Of a stretch of 45,604 bases of DNA, positions 12,201 through 19,113 are shown one piece after another. Source of the DNA: ChocPot-Mid sp043804925 (lineage in GTDB: Bacteria; Bacteroidota; Ignavibacteria; Kapaibacteriales; UBA2268); the NCBI GenBank assembly GCA_043804925.1, contig JAZDIP010000084.1:1-45604 (forward strand), read 5' to 3'. Positions within the stretch are counted from its first letter, which is position 1, and the number at the start of each line of letters is the position of its first letter. Made by a program: the position numbers and the translations under genes. The notes under the pieces are model-generated. The model was not told the DNA's origin. It made no database searches and saw only the letters and a list, made by a program, of their open reading frames with translations.

Positions 12201-13640
12201 ACCTGGAAATTCAAAACCGGCTTAGGTAAAGTTGTACTATATTCACCGGAAAAGAGTTCCAGAGCAAATCCTTTAAATGGCACTTTATCGTGGATTCAAA
12301 TTTCAGGCGCCAGTTCGTATAATGTTATGTTGGCTTCGGATGTCGCTTTTACCAACTTAATAATCAATCAGACAAATGTTACATCTACGTCAATACCCTA
12401 CACAAATTTGCAAAAAAATACAACATATTATTGGAAGGTCAGTGCCAACAGTCAATCTGAAACAGGTAATTGGTCTTTAGTATGGAATTTTGTTACTACT
12501 GCAGGTGAACCTCAGTTAATAACTCCTCCAAACAATACCGGTGGTGTAGCTTTAAGCGGAACATTAAATTGGCGTTCCGTTTTGGGAGCTAATAATTATA
12601 CAATACAGATATCGGATAATGAAAACATGTCAAATCCATTTTTTACCCAAACAAGACCTGACACATTTTATCTATATTCAGGATTTCAAAATTATAAATC
12701 GTATTACTGGAGAGTAAATGCCACAACTAATGAAGGTACATCCAATTGGACTGAAACGAGGAAGTTCACCACCCTTATTTCAAATCCTGTTCTTTACGCA
12801 CCCGAACATCAAAAGAAAGATGCCCTTACAAGCGGAAATCTTGAATGGGATAATGTCGAAGGTGCTTCAGGTTATACGATTGCCATATCCGAAAAATTCG
12901 ATTTCGTCCCTAAACTGATTGAAGAGGATGTTGATGGTACGGAATATGAATACAGTAACTTGAAGCATAACCAAAAGCATTATTGGAAAGTAAAAGCATT
13001 GAATCCCGATGCAAACAGCGGTTGGTCGGAAATTAGAGAATTCACAACGGTATTGGCAAAACCCGAGTTAGCTTACCCGGTTGACAGCGCTATTCAGGTA
13101 TCGGTCAATGCAAAGCTAACATGGCTTTCTGTTGATGGCTATAAAACTTATGCTTTTAAGCTGGCAAAAGACATAAATTTCAGCAATATGGTTTGCGATA
13201 CTTCAGGATTACAATTTGCTTACTACGACTGCAAGGGACTTACCGAAGCAACGAGATATTTTTGGAAGGTAAATGCGAGTAACCAATACAATACCGGGGA
13301 TTGGTCTGATGTTCGTACATTTGTTTCATACGACCCATTGGATATAAGGGAACAAGAAAGCTCAGATATAATATTTGAAGCATATCCGAATCCATTCAGC
13401 AACTTTGTTACATTTAATATTCAGGGGAATATTGCACAAAATGTGAAGCTGGAAATTTATAATTACGCTGGAATTAAGGTTGATGAAATTCTTCTTTCTT
13501 TCCAGACCCCAGACCCCAGACCCCAGACCCCAGGATTTAGTTATAGATGGGTAGCTGAAGATTTTACTCAAGGAATTTACAATGTCGTCCTGAAATCCGG
13601 GAATACAATGAAAACAATGAAAGTTGTGCTGTTGAAGTAG
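9246..13640 (+). CDS. M6-type secreted metalloprotease with nine FnIII-like repeats and T9SS sorting domain
   Basis: 1464 aa. The signal peptide is MNFIQTYRKKIKLLFIFLIG...FAEA. The N-terminal propeptide-like part (THITQPDGTVLNCFVTGDEFYQRIHDKDNF) and the zinc motif H327-E328-x-x-H331 followed by G334, D337 and LYH match the M6 (immune inhibitor A-like) peptidases; DIMA follows about 20 residues later. After the catalytic part (about residues 140-515) come nine repeats of about 90-95 aa. Each starts with a P..L..P motif and contains a Trp in L.W..V and a YYWRV or HYWKV strand, as in fibronectin type III-like domains of secreted proteases. The end (AYPNPFSNFVTFNIQ...GIYNVVLKSGNTMKTMKVVLLK) is a T9SS type A sorting domain, interrupted by a Pro-rich insertion encoded by a heptamer repeat (13504-13533). 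It probably acts outside the cell in protein degradation; the substrate is unknown. The last 70 bp closely resemble the end of the gene at 14538-16820. Confidence 0.9.
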   Translation: MNFIQTYRKKIKLLFIFLIGLHGPYFAEAAYLENVPTHITQPDGTVLNCFVTGDEFYQRIHDKDNFTIVKHPDTRWYVYAVKSGDTLLATDYIFGKSNPESLGLKPFALPSPDWIQQKRTEHYRHVPKPEKKKGERTQANNTGTIQNIVIYIRFANDSEYSDDTSSYYSMFNNASGNSMYAYYREVSYNTLSIYTSFYPRPSSSIVKSFQDSHNRNYFQPYDASTNPDGYQNSSQKTSREHTLLKNAVDATSSEIPAGLNIDNDGDGYVDNVCFIIKGNTDEWSDLLWPHRWALYTLTATINSKRVWDYNFQLQNFLKSYGNGVLSHEMFHTLGAPDLYHYSQDGMDPVWRWDIMATTTTPPQHMGAWMKYAYGGWIPNIPEITSNGNYSLNPLTSSTNNAYKIASPNSLTEFFVVEYRRQSGTYETPLPGSGLLVYRIKPALNGNADGPPDEVYIYRPNGTTSERGNPESAHFSSSIGRTEINDNTNPEAFLSDGSEGGLNISNIGTAGGTISFIVGSSQGITPPTLVYPAFNAYGVPVNAVLRWNQVSGANSYNVQVSRNTDFTDLAFNQSVNNDTVVTISPNLSFSSVYYWRVNAVGSETSDWSAYRTFTTQMPAPVLNTPVNHAYRVLLADTLKWQTVAGANYYSLEVSSSSNFIPTLIQASSIGTTYYIISQGVLQNNHLYYWRVKAIKSSPYNESGWSEERDFTTIFETPVLVTPKNDSLGTALNGVLTWNSVTGATSYNVRLSDDPNYATTILNQTGITGTSLPFSGITYNKKYFWSVQAVNSNQTSLWASSFCFTTKLDAPILVSPTNNELNVELLAPLRWKKVPGGTSYYVQVAGDTNMSQTIIDNSSVSDSNLICNGLGSMIKYTWRVKAKNTDGRESDWSEKWNFTTKIGPPTLPSPPDSAEDVEVDGLLVWGSVNGATKYHLKLSKSQNFDSFVINDSNITQTSFAYNGLESNQEYYWTLRSKAGQSSSDWSPTWKFKTGLGKVVLYSPEKSSRANPLNGTLSWIQISGASSYNVMLASDVAFTNLIINQTNVTSTSIPYTNLQKNTTYYWKVSANSQSETGNWSLVWNFVTTAGEPQLITPPNNTGGVALSGTLNWRSVLGANNYTIQISDNENMSNPFFTQTRPDTFYLYSGFQNYKSYYWRVNATTNEGTSNWTETRKFTTLISNPVLYAPEHQKKDALTSGNLEWDNVEGASGYTIAISEKFDFVPKLIEEDVDGTEYEYSNLKHNQKHYWKVKALNPDANSGWSEIREFTTVLAKPELAYPVDSAIQVSVNAKLTWLSVDGYKTYAFKLAKDINFSNMVCDTSGLQFAYYDCKGLTEATRYFWKVNASNQYNTGDWSDVRTFVSYDPLDIREQESSDIIFEAYPNPFSNFVTFNIQGNIAQNVKLEIYNYAGIKVDEILLSFQTPDPRPQTPGFSYRWVAEDFTQGIYNVVLKSGNTMKTMKVVLLK
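13504..13533 (+). repeat. AGACCCC heptamer tandem repeat inside the M6 protease sorting domain; G4 motif on the opposite strand
   Basis: Four perfect head-to-tail copies of the 7-bp unit AGACCCC (13504-13531) plus AG lie in frame near the 3' end of the gene. They encode a QTPDPRPQTPG-type stretch absent from the paralogous sorting domain at 16550-16820. Because 7 is not a multiple of 3, gain or loss of one unit would shift the frame and remove the last sorting-domain strands. The complementary strand reads as four GGGG runs separated by TCT, the standard pattern of an intramolecular G-quadruplex. The repeat is striking in such an AT-rich region. Confidence 0.9.
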
Positions 13641-13806
13641 AAAAAATTAAATAGGAAGAAATACTAATTTTCGTATTTTAATAAATATATTTGCAAAATT
13701 CAATTTTTTGTATTAATTTATTATTACAATTATTGGGGTTTACTTTATTGTAAAATTAATAGACAATTTCATTACATTTACAAAGGTTCAATTAATTATC
13801 AAATGT

Positions 13807-13853
13807 CAGTTTCAACTAATCCTGATTTTTAAAATATAATCAGTTTAAACTAA
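13807..13853 (+). repeat. Pair of 13-bp direct repeats upstream of the small T9SS cargo gene
   Basis: CAGTTTCAACTAA (13807-13819) and CAGTTTAAACTAA (13841-13853) match at 12 of 13 bases, with starts 34 bp apart, 28-74 bp before the ATG at 13881. CTGATT (from 13822) and AATCAG (ending 13843) also form an inverted pair. They could be regulator half-sites; nothing further can be said from sequence. A TATATTTG box, a possible Bacteroidota-type -7 element, is at 13686-13693 in the same 240-bp intergenic gap. Confidence 0.4.
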
Positions 13854-13880
13854 GTTTTAAAAAATTAAAGGAAAAATAAA

Positions 13881-14527
13881 ATGAATAAATTATCTAAATT
13901 GATTATCATGATTACACTATTTCTACCTTATTTTGTATTTTCACAAAATTTACAAATATTATATATCCTAATGGAGGTGAGAACTTTGAAGAAGGAATAC
14001 CAATCGTAATCAGTTGGTCATCAACTTCTTACACTGGAAATATTGATATTTTAGCATGGGATGGAACAACTAAAACTTTTAGTCCAATTATAACAAACGT
14101 ATCTTCAACTTTAACTAATTATCCTTGGATTCCCGAAGAAGAAAATATTTCCGAAAATTGCAGAATTAAAATTGCAAGTTATGATAGTATTAAAGTTCTC
14201 GACATGAGTGATTCATATTTTAACATAAAAGTTCAAGAACAAAACACACTGGATCCAAATATTGTAAATGAAAATATAATAAAAAATAAAATTATAGTTT
14301 ATCCTAATCCAAGTGATGAAACGATAACAATTGAATGGGATAACACTATCAACCCTAATGAAATCGGTTTAATAGATATGAAAGGTAATGAAATAAAATA
14401 TTTTTTAAATACGGAAAAAATATATTATTACAAGATTAATATCTCTAATTTTGATTCTGGTAGTTATTTTATAAAAATATATTTAAGAAATGGAGAATTT
14501 ATTATTAAAAAAGTAATATTATTATAG
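13881..14527 (+). pseudogene. Small T9SS cargo protein, split by a one-base frameshift after the signal peptide
   Basis: An ATG at 13881, with AAAGGA just upstream, opens a signal peptide (MNKLSKLIIMITLFLPYFVFSQ). That frame stops 20 codons later. From 13952 a second frame continues to 14527 with TNIIYPNGGENFEEG, a Ser-Thr-rich/Kre9-like domain start, and then ISWSSTSYTGNIDILAWDG. It ends in a T9SS sorting domain (VYPNPSDETITIEW...IDMKGNEIKYF...GSYFIKIYLRNGEFIIKKVILL). Adding one A to the AAAA run at 13945-13948 would join the frames as SQ-KFTNIIYPNGGE. The intact product would be about 215 aa. Either the gene is inactivated, it uses slippage at a short A run, or the base is a sequencing error. 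Context: first gene of an AT-rich pair with the propeller-like gene 10 bp downstream. Confidence 0.75.
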
Positions 14528-14537
14528 GGGAAATTAT

Positions 14538-16820
14538 ATGAGTAGATTTTTTAATAAAGTGCTTTTATTTGTATTTTTACTAAATTGTTATTGTTATTCC
14601 AATGATAATATTTTATGGGAGAGAGTACCGACACTTGCTCCTGATAGTTATTTCACTCAAAAATGCTATTTCTCTTATGATGAAAAATATATTATAACCG
14701 TACATCCTAATTGGATTTCGGTTTATGATGCCGATAATGGAGTACCGGTAAAAAATTTATTATTCAATCCAGGTGATCAGATTGACTTTAGGGGAATAAA
14801 TGATTTTTTTGTTGATAATAAACAAAATATTTTGAGTTGTAAATATATAACAAATGATGGTTATTGGAATTTAATAAACTATGATATTCCCAATCTAAAT
14901 GTTGTAAAAACATCAACAATACCATTCTGGTTTGATTCATTATCCTCAGATTTAAAATTTGCTCTATTACAAAATTTCCCGCAAAAAAATACTTTTATGA
15001 TATATGATATTTCTAAAAATGATACATTTTACATAGATTCAGCATATGTTTACAATTCTACACCTAAAAAAAGTTATCATTCAAGATTCTTTTTTTCAAA
15101 TGATAGCAAATTTTTAATTGCTGCCATTAATTATGACAGTGTTTTAGACATATCATTATTTAGTTTATATGATAAGGAATTAGTAAAATATTATTCGATA
15201 AAAAGAAATGATGATTTGTTTATAAGAAACATTGAAATCAATGATGATATGGAGTATTTTGTTGCAACAAACAGCAAATATATAAGCATTTATAAATTAC
15301 AAACCGGAGAGTTAATTAGAACTATTGACCACCCAAAATTTATAAGCTCTGATGATTATTCCGTATTTTTAAAAAACAATAAATATATTGCATCTCTTTA
15401 TGAAGGTGATAAAATAATAATATATGATATAGCAACTGGAAACTCTGCCAACGAAATATATTGTTGTAAGAATTTTAAAACCTCTTATAATAGTGATTAT
15501 CCTGATCATGATAAAATTCATTATATTCTTTTTTCAAAAGATAACAGCAAATTATTGGCATGCGGCAAATCCTTTAATTATCTAATTGATATTATAAGCG
15601 GCGAACTGATATCTTTGATTTCATCACATTATACTTCTGATATTTATGAAGAACCCAATTTTATAAAATTTGTTAATTCTGATGAATATTTACTAATAAT
15701 CGGGATTTCAGAAACATTTATCTGGGATTCAAAAACAGGACATTTCGTTAAAATTATGAATATTGCAGGTACTGCTGGATTTCATAATGCAATAACTATT
15801 TCAGGAGATTCAAGACAATTAATTTTTAATTCTGAGAAAAAAATACTTTTCTATAATTTTGTTGATGAGCTTTTAGAAAATGAAATTACAACAGAAAATC
15901 CTGTACTTCAGCTTGATGTTTCCGATAATGGTAAATATATCGGTTACACAATGTCCGATTCTTCTTTTGCCATCTATGATTTGGAAGAGGGTAGTGTTGT
16001 CTATTCGAGAAAAGAAAGTTTCAATGGATACCATGAAGAAGATATCAATTTTTACAGTATTTCACTTTCACCTAATCATCTTTGTGCAGTTACTACACAA
16101 AGTGGTGATAAATTTGTCGGCTATGATTACGTCACAAGAATTTATGATTTTATAGAAGATAAATTGATAGATGAAGATTTTGTTGAGACTCCTGTAATCT
16201 TTTTAAATAGTGATTCAATTTTACTGTCAACGGGAAGACCAACCGCCGTTACTGCTGTTCTATATAAATATTTTCCCGATGTTAGGCATTTTAATATTGT
16301 TAAGAGATATTATCCTGAATATCCAATGAAATCCTTAGTAGTTAATAGTACTTATTCTCATTTCATCACCTCAGGTCCCACAATCTGGAACATAGAAACA
16401 GGAGACAGCATACAACTGCATGCAGACCCGGAACTGAACGATATGGATTATGTTGCTGTTTCGGACAACGGAAAAATGCTTGCGGCTATGTCCCCCGAAG
16501 GACGTATTGTCGTTTGGGATGTAGAGAAGTACTTCACACCTGTTGAAGAAAATCCAATTTCTAAAGAAAATAATCTAAGAATTTATCCAAATCCTGCAGA
16601 AAATACAGTTAATATAAGTTATAGAATAGAAACACCGGGCATAGCGAATATTTTTATAACTGATGTTTTGGGCAACCAAACACTGCTGAAAAGTGAATAC
16701 AAATTTCCGGGAGATTATGTAGAGACGTTCAACTTGAACGTCTATCCTCAGGGAATTTACAATGTTGTGTTGAGGTCAGGGAATACAATGCGGACTATGA
16801 AAGTTGTGCTGTTGAAGTAG
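14538..16820 (+). CDS. WD40/YVTN-like propeller protein with T9SS sorting domain
   Basis: 760 aa, with AGGGG 7-8 bp before the ATG and a signal peptide (MSRFFNKVLLFVFLLNCYCYS). The body has repeated strands such as ISVYDADNG, ISIYKLQTGELIRTI, IIYDIATGN, FIWDSKTGHFVKIM, FAIYDLEEGSVVY and IVVWDVEKYF. These are the recurring last strands of WD40/YVTN-type beta-propeller blades; there appear to be two propellers' worth. The end, LRIYPNPAENTVNISYRIE...VLGNQ...GIYNVVLRSGNTMRTMKVVLLK, is a T9SS type A sorting domain. I infer a secreted or surface-attached binding protein with no visible catalytic site. Base composition changes inside the gene near 16370: upstream is very AT-rich (many AAA, ATA, TTA codons), downstream is like the neighbouring genes. 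This suggests that the propeller part was replaced while the sorting domain was kept. Confidence 0.8.
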   Translation: MSRFFNKVLLFVFLLNCYCYSNDNILWERVPTLAPDSYFTQKCYFSYDEKYIITVHPNWISVYDADNGVPVKNLLFNPGDQIDFRGINDFFVDNKQNILSCKYITNDGYWNLINYDIPNLNVVKTSTIPFWFDSLSSDLKFALLQNFPQKNTFMIYDISKNDTFYIDSAYVYNSTPKKSYHSRFFFSNDSKFLIAAINYDSVLDISLFSLYDKELVKYYSIKRNDDLFIRNIEINDDMEYFVATNSKYISIYKLQTGELIRTIDHPKFISSDDYSVFLKNNKYIASLYEGDKIIIYDIATGNSANEIYCCKNFKTSYNSDYPDHDKIHYILFSKDNSKLLACGKSFNYLIDIISGELISLISSHYTSDIYEEPNFIKFVNSDEYLLIIGISETFIWDSKTGHFVKIMNIAGTAGFHNAITISGDSRQLIFNSEKKILFYNFVDELLENEITTENPVLQLDVSDNGKYIGYTMSDSSFAIYDLEEGSVVYSRKESFNGYHEEDINFYSISLSPNHLCAVTTQSGDKFVGYDYVTRIYDFIEDKLIDEDFVETPVIFLNSDSILLSTGRPTAVTAVLYKYFPDVRHFNIVKRYYPEYPMKSLVVNSTYSHFITSGPTIWNIETGDSIQLHADPELNDMDYVAVSDNGKMLAAMSPEGRIVVWDVEKYFTPVEENPISKENNLRIYPNPAENTVNISYRIETPGIANIFITDVLGNQTLLKSEYKFPGDYVETFNLNVYPQGIYNVVLRSGNTMRTMKVVLLK

Positions 16821-16855
16821 AAAACAATAAACGGAACATTAAAATTAATACAAAT

Positions 16856-16888
16856 AAAAAACCACGGGCATTCCTGTGGTTTTTTTAT
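16856..16888 (+). terminator. Rho-independent terminator
   Basis: AAACCACGGG, loop CATT, then CCTGTGGTTT form a 10-bp stem with one G-T wobble, followed by a T run, 36 bp after the stop of the propeller gene. Confidence 0.85.
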
Positions 16889-16909
16889 TATTATATCTCC
16901 TTTTTATGC

Positions 16910-16917
16910 TATATTTG
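16910..16917 (+). promoter_or_regulatory. TATATTTG -7 box for the LytTR gene
   Basis: TATATTTG fits the Bacteroidota -7 consensus TAnnTTTG and lies 54 bp before the LytTR start codon. No good TTTG box sits at the usual distance upstream, so the call is moderate. Starting here would place the ATTAACA repeats in the 5' leader of the transcript. Confidence 0.45.
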
Positions 16918-16922
16918 AAATA

Positions 16923-16962
16923 ATTAACAATTGACAATTAACAATTAACAATTAACAATTAA
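16923..16962 (+). repeat. ATTAACA heptamer tandem repeat in the LytTR leader
   Basis: Five head-to-tail heptamers ATTAACA (one is ATTGACA) plus a partial copy run from 16923 to 16962, ending 8 bp before the ATG. There is no recognisable ribosome binding site. Related copies lie at 20872-20890 and 27226-27295. Confidence 0.85.
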
Positions 16963-16970
16963 AAAAATAG

Positions 16971-17804
16971 ATGTTTAAATTTTTAAGGAAACCATATCCT
17001 TTCAACGATGACTTGAAGCATAATGCAAAAGTAATTTTGCTTATTAGTTTTGGAGTGCTTATCTTTTTGTTCATTTTCAGACCCTATGACTTACCTTTAG
17101 CCAATCTTCAGAATTTTTATAGGATTTTAGCCCTTGGAATAATTACTTTTTTCTCACTTAGTTTAAATCTTTTAATACTTCCGAGCATTTTTCCGAAACT
17201 CTTTATTAGTGCAAAATGGAATATCAGGAAAGAAATACTGTGGAACTCATGGCTTTTGTTTACTATCACATCGGGTAATTTGCTGTACTATTCATATTTG
17301 GGAATACTCGAATTCGATTTGGGTTTGATAATGAAAATCGTCATTTATTCATTAATTCCAATATCATTACTTATAACACTCAATCAGGACAGGTTGTTGC
17401 GTTCCAATCTCAAATCTGCCGTCGAGTTGAACAATAAGTTACAGGAACGAAAATCAATTCAGGAAAAGATGATATTCTTTGAATCCGACTACATGAAAGA
17501 CAACCTATCCATCAAAGTAAGTTCTTTTCTTTTTGTACGCTCTGCAAACAATTACATTGAAGTCTTTTGGTTGGAAGGAGAAAAGGCAATAAGCCAAATG
17601 GTACGCAGCAGCTTGAAAAATGCAGAGGAACTCCTGAAGGATTACAAATTTATCTTTAAATGCCACAGGTCATATATTATTAATATAAACTACATCGAGA
17701 AAATCACCGGAAACTTTCAGGGTTACAAATTATCAATGCAAAATGTAGATTTTCAAATCCCTGTTTCTCAAAATTATATATCAAAATTCAAAGAAATTTT
17801 ATAA
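16971..17804 (+). CDS. Membrane-anchored LytTR-family transcription regulator
   Basis: 277 aa. The N-terminal half has four hydrophobic segments (about residues 20-40, 50-72, 84-105 and 112-135), followed by a coiled linker (LKSAVELNNKLQERKSIQEK). The C-terminal 105 residues are a LytTR DNA-binding domain: FLFVRSANNYIEVFW, MVRSSLKNAEELL and the conserved FKCHRSYIININYIEKI, ending in IPVSQNYISKFKEIL. There is no receiver or kinase domain, so it would be a one-component regulator that senses something at the membrane. This architecture is known in Bacteroidota. LytTR proteins bind pairs of short direct repeats about 21 bp apart. Four GTCCCT-like sites with that period begin 17 bp after its stop codon, ahead of the next gene, which makes that gene a likely target. 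Confidence 0.85.
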   Translation: MFKFLRKPYPFNDDLKHNAKVILLISFGVLIFLFIFRPYDLPLANLQNFYRILALGIITFFSLSLNLLILPSIFPKLFISAKWNIRKEILWNSWLLFTITSGNLLYYSYLGILEFDLGLIMKIVIYSLIPISLLITLNQDRLLRSNLKSAVELNNKLQERKSIQEKMIFFESDYMKDNLSIKVSSFLFVRSANNYIEVFWLEGEKAISQMVRSSLKNAEELLKDYKFIFKCHRSYIININYIEKITGNFQGYKLSMQNVDFQIPVSQNYISKFKEIL

Positions 17805-17820
17805 TTTGACTGAATTTTTC

Positions 17821-17892
17821 GTCCCTAAAACACTATTGTTCTGTCCCTAAAATTCTAAATCGTACCTTAATATTTTTAGGATGTCCCTATTT
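17821..17892 (+). promoter_or_regulatory. Phased GTCCCTAAA-like direct repeats, candidate LytTR sites
   Basis: GTCCCTAAAA occurs at 17821 and again at 17843. A weaker copy, GTACCTTAA, is at 17862, and GTCCCTATT is at 17883. Starts are 22, 19 and 21 bp apart, about two helical turns each, all in the same orientation. The last copy abuts the -33 box of the downstream gene. LytTR regulators use 9-bp direct repeats separated by about 12 bp, which is the spacing of the first pair. The link to the adjacent LytTR gene is inference. Confidence 0.55.
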
Positions 17893-17925
17893 TTTGACAA
17901 AAGGGTATTATTGCATTTAATTTTG
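17893..17925 (+). promoter_or_regulatory. Bacteroidota-type promoter for the nitronate monooxygenase-like gene
   Basis: TTTG at 17893-17896 and TAATTTTG at 17918-17925 are separated by 21 bp, fitting TTTG-N19-21-TAnnTTTG. An inverted pair, GGGTATT (17903-17909) and AATACCC (17942-17948), flanks the -7 box and could be an operator or a leader hairpin. Confidence 0.55.
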
Positions 17926-17985
17926 CAAAAAGTACATTTAAAATACCCAATATTGTATAACAGTTTTATTATTTAGGACAATAAC

Positions 17986-19113
17986 ATGAAACAATTCAAA
18001 ATAGGCGACTTAACCGTAAAATTACCCATAGTCCAAGGTGGTATGGGAGTAGCTATTTCCCTTTCCGGCTTAGCATCTGCAGTTGCAAATCAAGGTGGTA
18101 TCGGGGTAATTTCGGCAGTTGGCATCGGAATGACTGAGCCGGATTACATTAAAAATTTTAAAGAAGCTAACAAAAGAGCTTTAAAGAAAGAGATTTCCAA
18201 AGCAAGAAGAATGACTAACGGGATTTTAGGTGTCAATATAATGTTAGCGGTTACGGATTCCGAGGATTTGATGAATATTGCAGTTGACGAAGGTATTGAT
18301 GTTGTATTTATTGGTGCAGGATTACCTCTCAAAATGCCTGAAAAAATCTTATCAAAGGGATTTCAAAATATTAAAACGAAATTCATTCCTAAAGTATCAT
18401 CTGCTAAAGCAATTAAGGTGATTTTAAAGTATTGGGCAGACAGGTATAATTACGTCCCCGATGCTTTCGCTGTCGAAGGACCGCTTGCAGGAGGACATTT
18501 GGGCTTTAAAAAAAGTGAGTTAGATGACAATTCAGTCAAATTATCTTCAATTATTAAAGATTCCGTTCAGGAAGTTAAGCCGTATATCGAACAATACGGG
18601 AAGGATATACCTGTAATAGCTGCCGGTGGTATCTACACAGGCAAGGATATATACGAAATAATGCAATATGGAGCTAAAGCCGTTAAGATGGGTACAAGGT
18701 TCGTTACAACTTATGAATGTGATGCCGCCTTAGAATTTAAAGAGAGTTATATTAACTGTAACAAGGAAGATATAATGATTATTGACAGTCCTGTCGGTTT
18801 ACCCGGAAGAGTCATCCAAAATGAATTTGTAAATCAGATTCAAAAAGGAGAAGAAAAACCGTTTAAATGCTCATGGCAATGCCTGAAAACATGTGATTTC
18901 AGAAGTGTTCAGTATTGCATAGCCGGAACTTTGTTTAATTCCGCACAGGGAAAAATGAACGAAGGTTTTGCCTTTGCCGGCTCGAATGCATACAGAGCAA
19001 CAAGACTGCAAACAGTTAAAGAAATATTTGATGAACTGATTTCCGAATACGATTTGACAGAGCGCGCGGCATTGTTTTCCACGAAAAACAATATGGTGAT
19101 TAGCGCAGCATAA
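17986..19113 (+). CDS. NAD(P)H-dependent flavin oxidoreductase, nitronate monooxygenase family
   Basis: 375 aa, the normal size for the family. It has a TIM-barrel FMN-binding pattern: LPIVQGGMGVAISLSGLASAVANQGGIGVIS near the N-terminus, VEGPLAGGHLG in the middle, and IPVIAAGGIYTGKDIYEIMQYGAKAVKMGTRF for phosphate binding. Related enzymes include 2-nitropropane dioxygenase and FabK-like enoyl-ACP reductases. The Cys-rich C-terminal region (KCSWQCLKTCDFRSVQYCIAG) is typical of the longer nitronate monooxygenase-like subgroup found in anaerobes and Bacteroidota. The substrate cannot be set from sequence; detoxification of nitronates is the usual annotation. The gene has its own promoter with phased GTCCCT sites, just after a LytTR regulator gene. 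Confidence 0.85.
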   Translation: MKQFKIGDLTVKLPIVQGGMGVAISLSGLASAVANQGGIGVISAVGIGMTEPDYIKNFKEANKRALKKEISKARRMTNGILGVNIMLAVTDSEDLMNIAVDEGIDVVFIGAGLPLKMPEKILSKGFQNIKTKFIPKVSSAKAIKVILKYWADRYNYVPDAFAVEGPLAGGHLGFKKSELDDNSVKLSSIIKDSVQEVKPYIEQYGKDIPVIAAGGIYTGKDIYEIMQYGAKAVKMGTRFVTTYECDAALEFKESYINCNKEDIMIIDSPVGLPGRVIQNEFVNQIQKGEEKPFKCSWQCLKTCDFRSVQYCIAGTLFNSAQGKMNEGFAFAGSNAYRATRLQTVKEIFDELISEYDLTERAALFSTKNNMVISAA

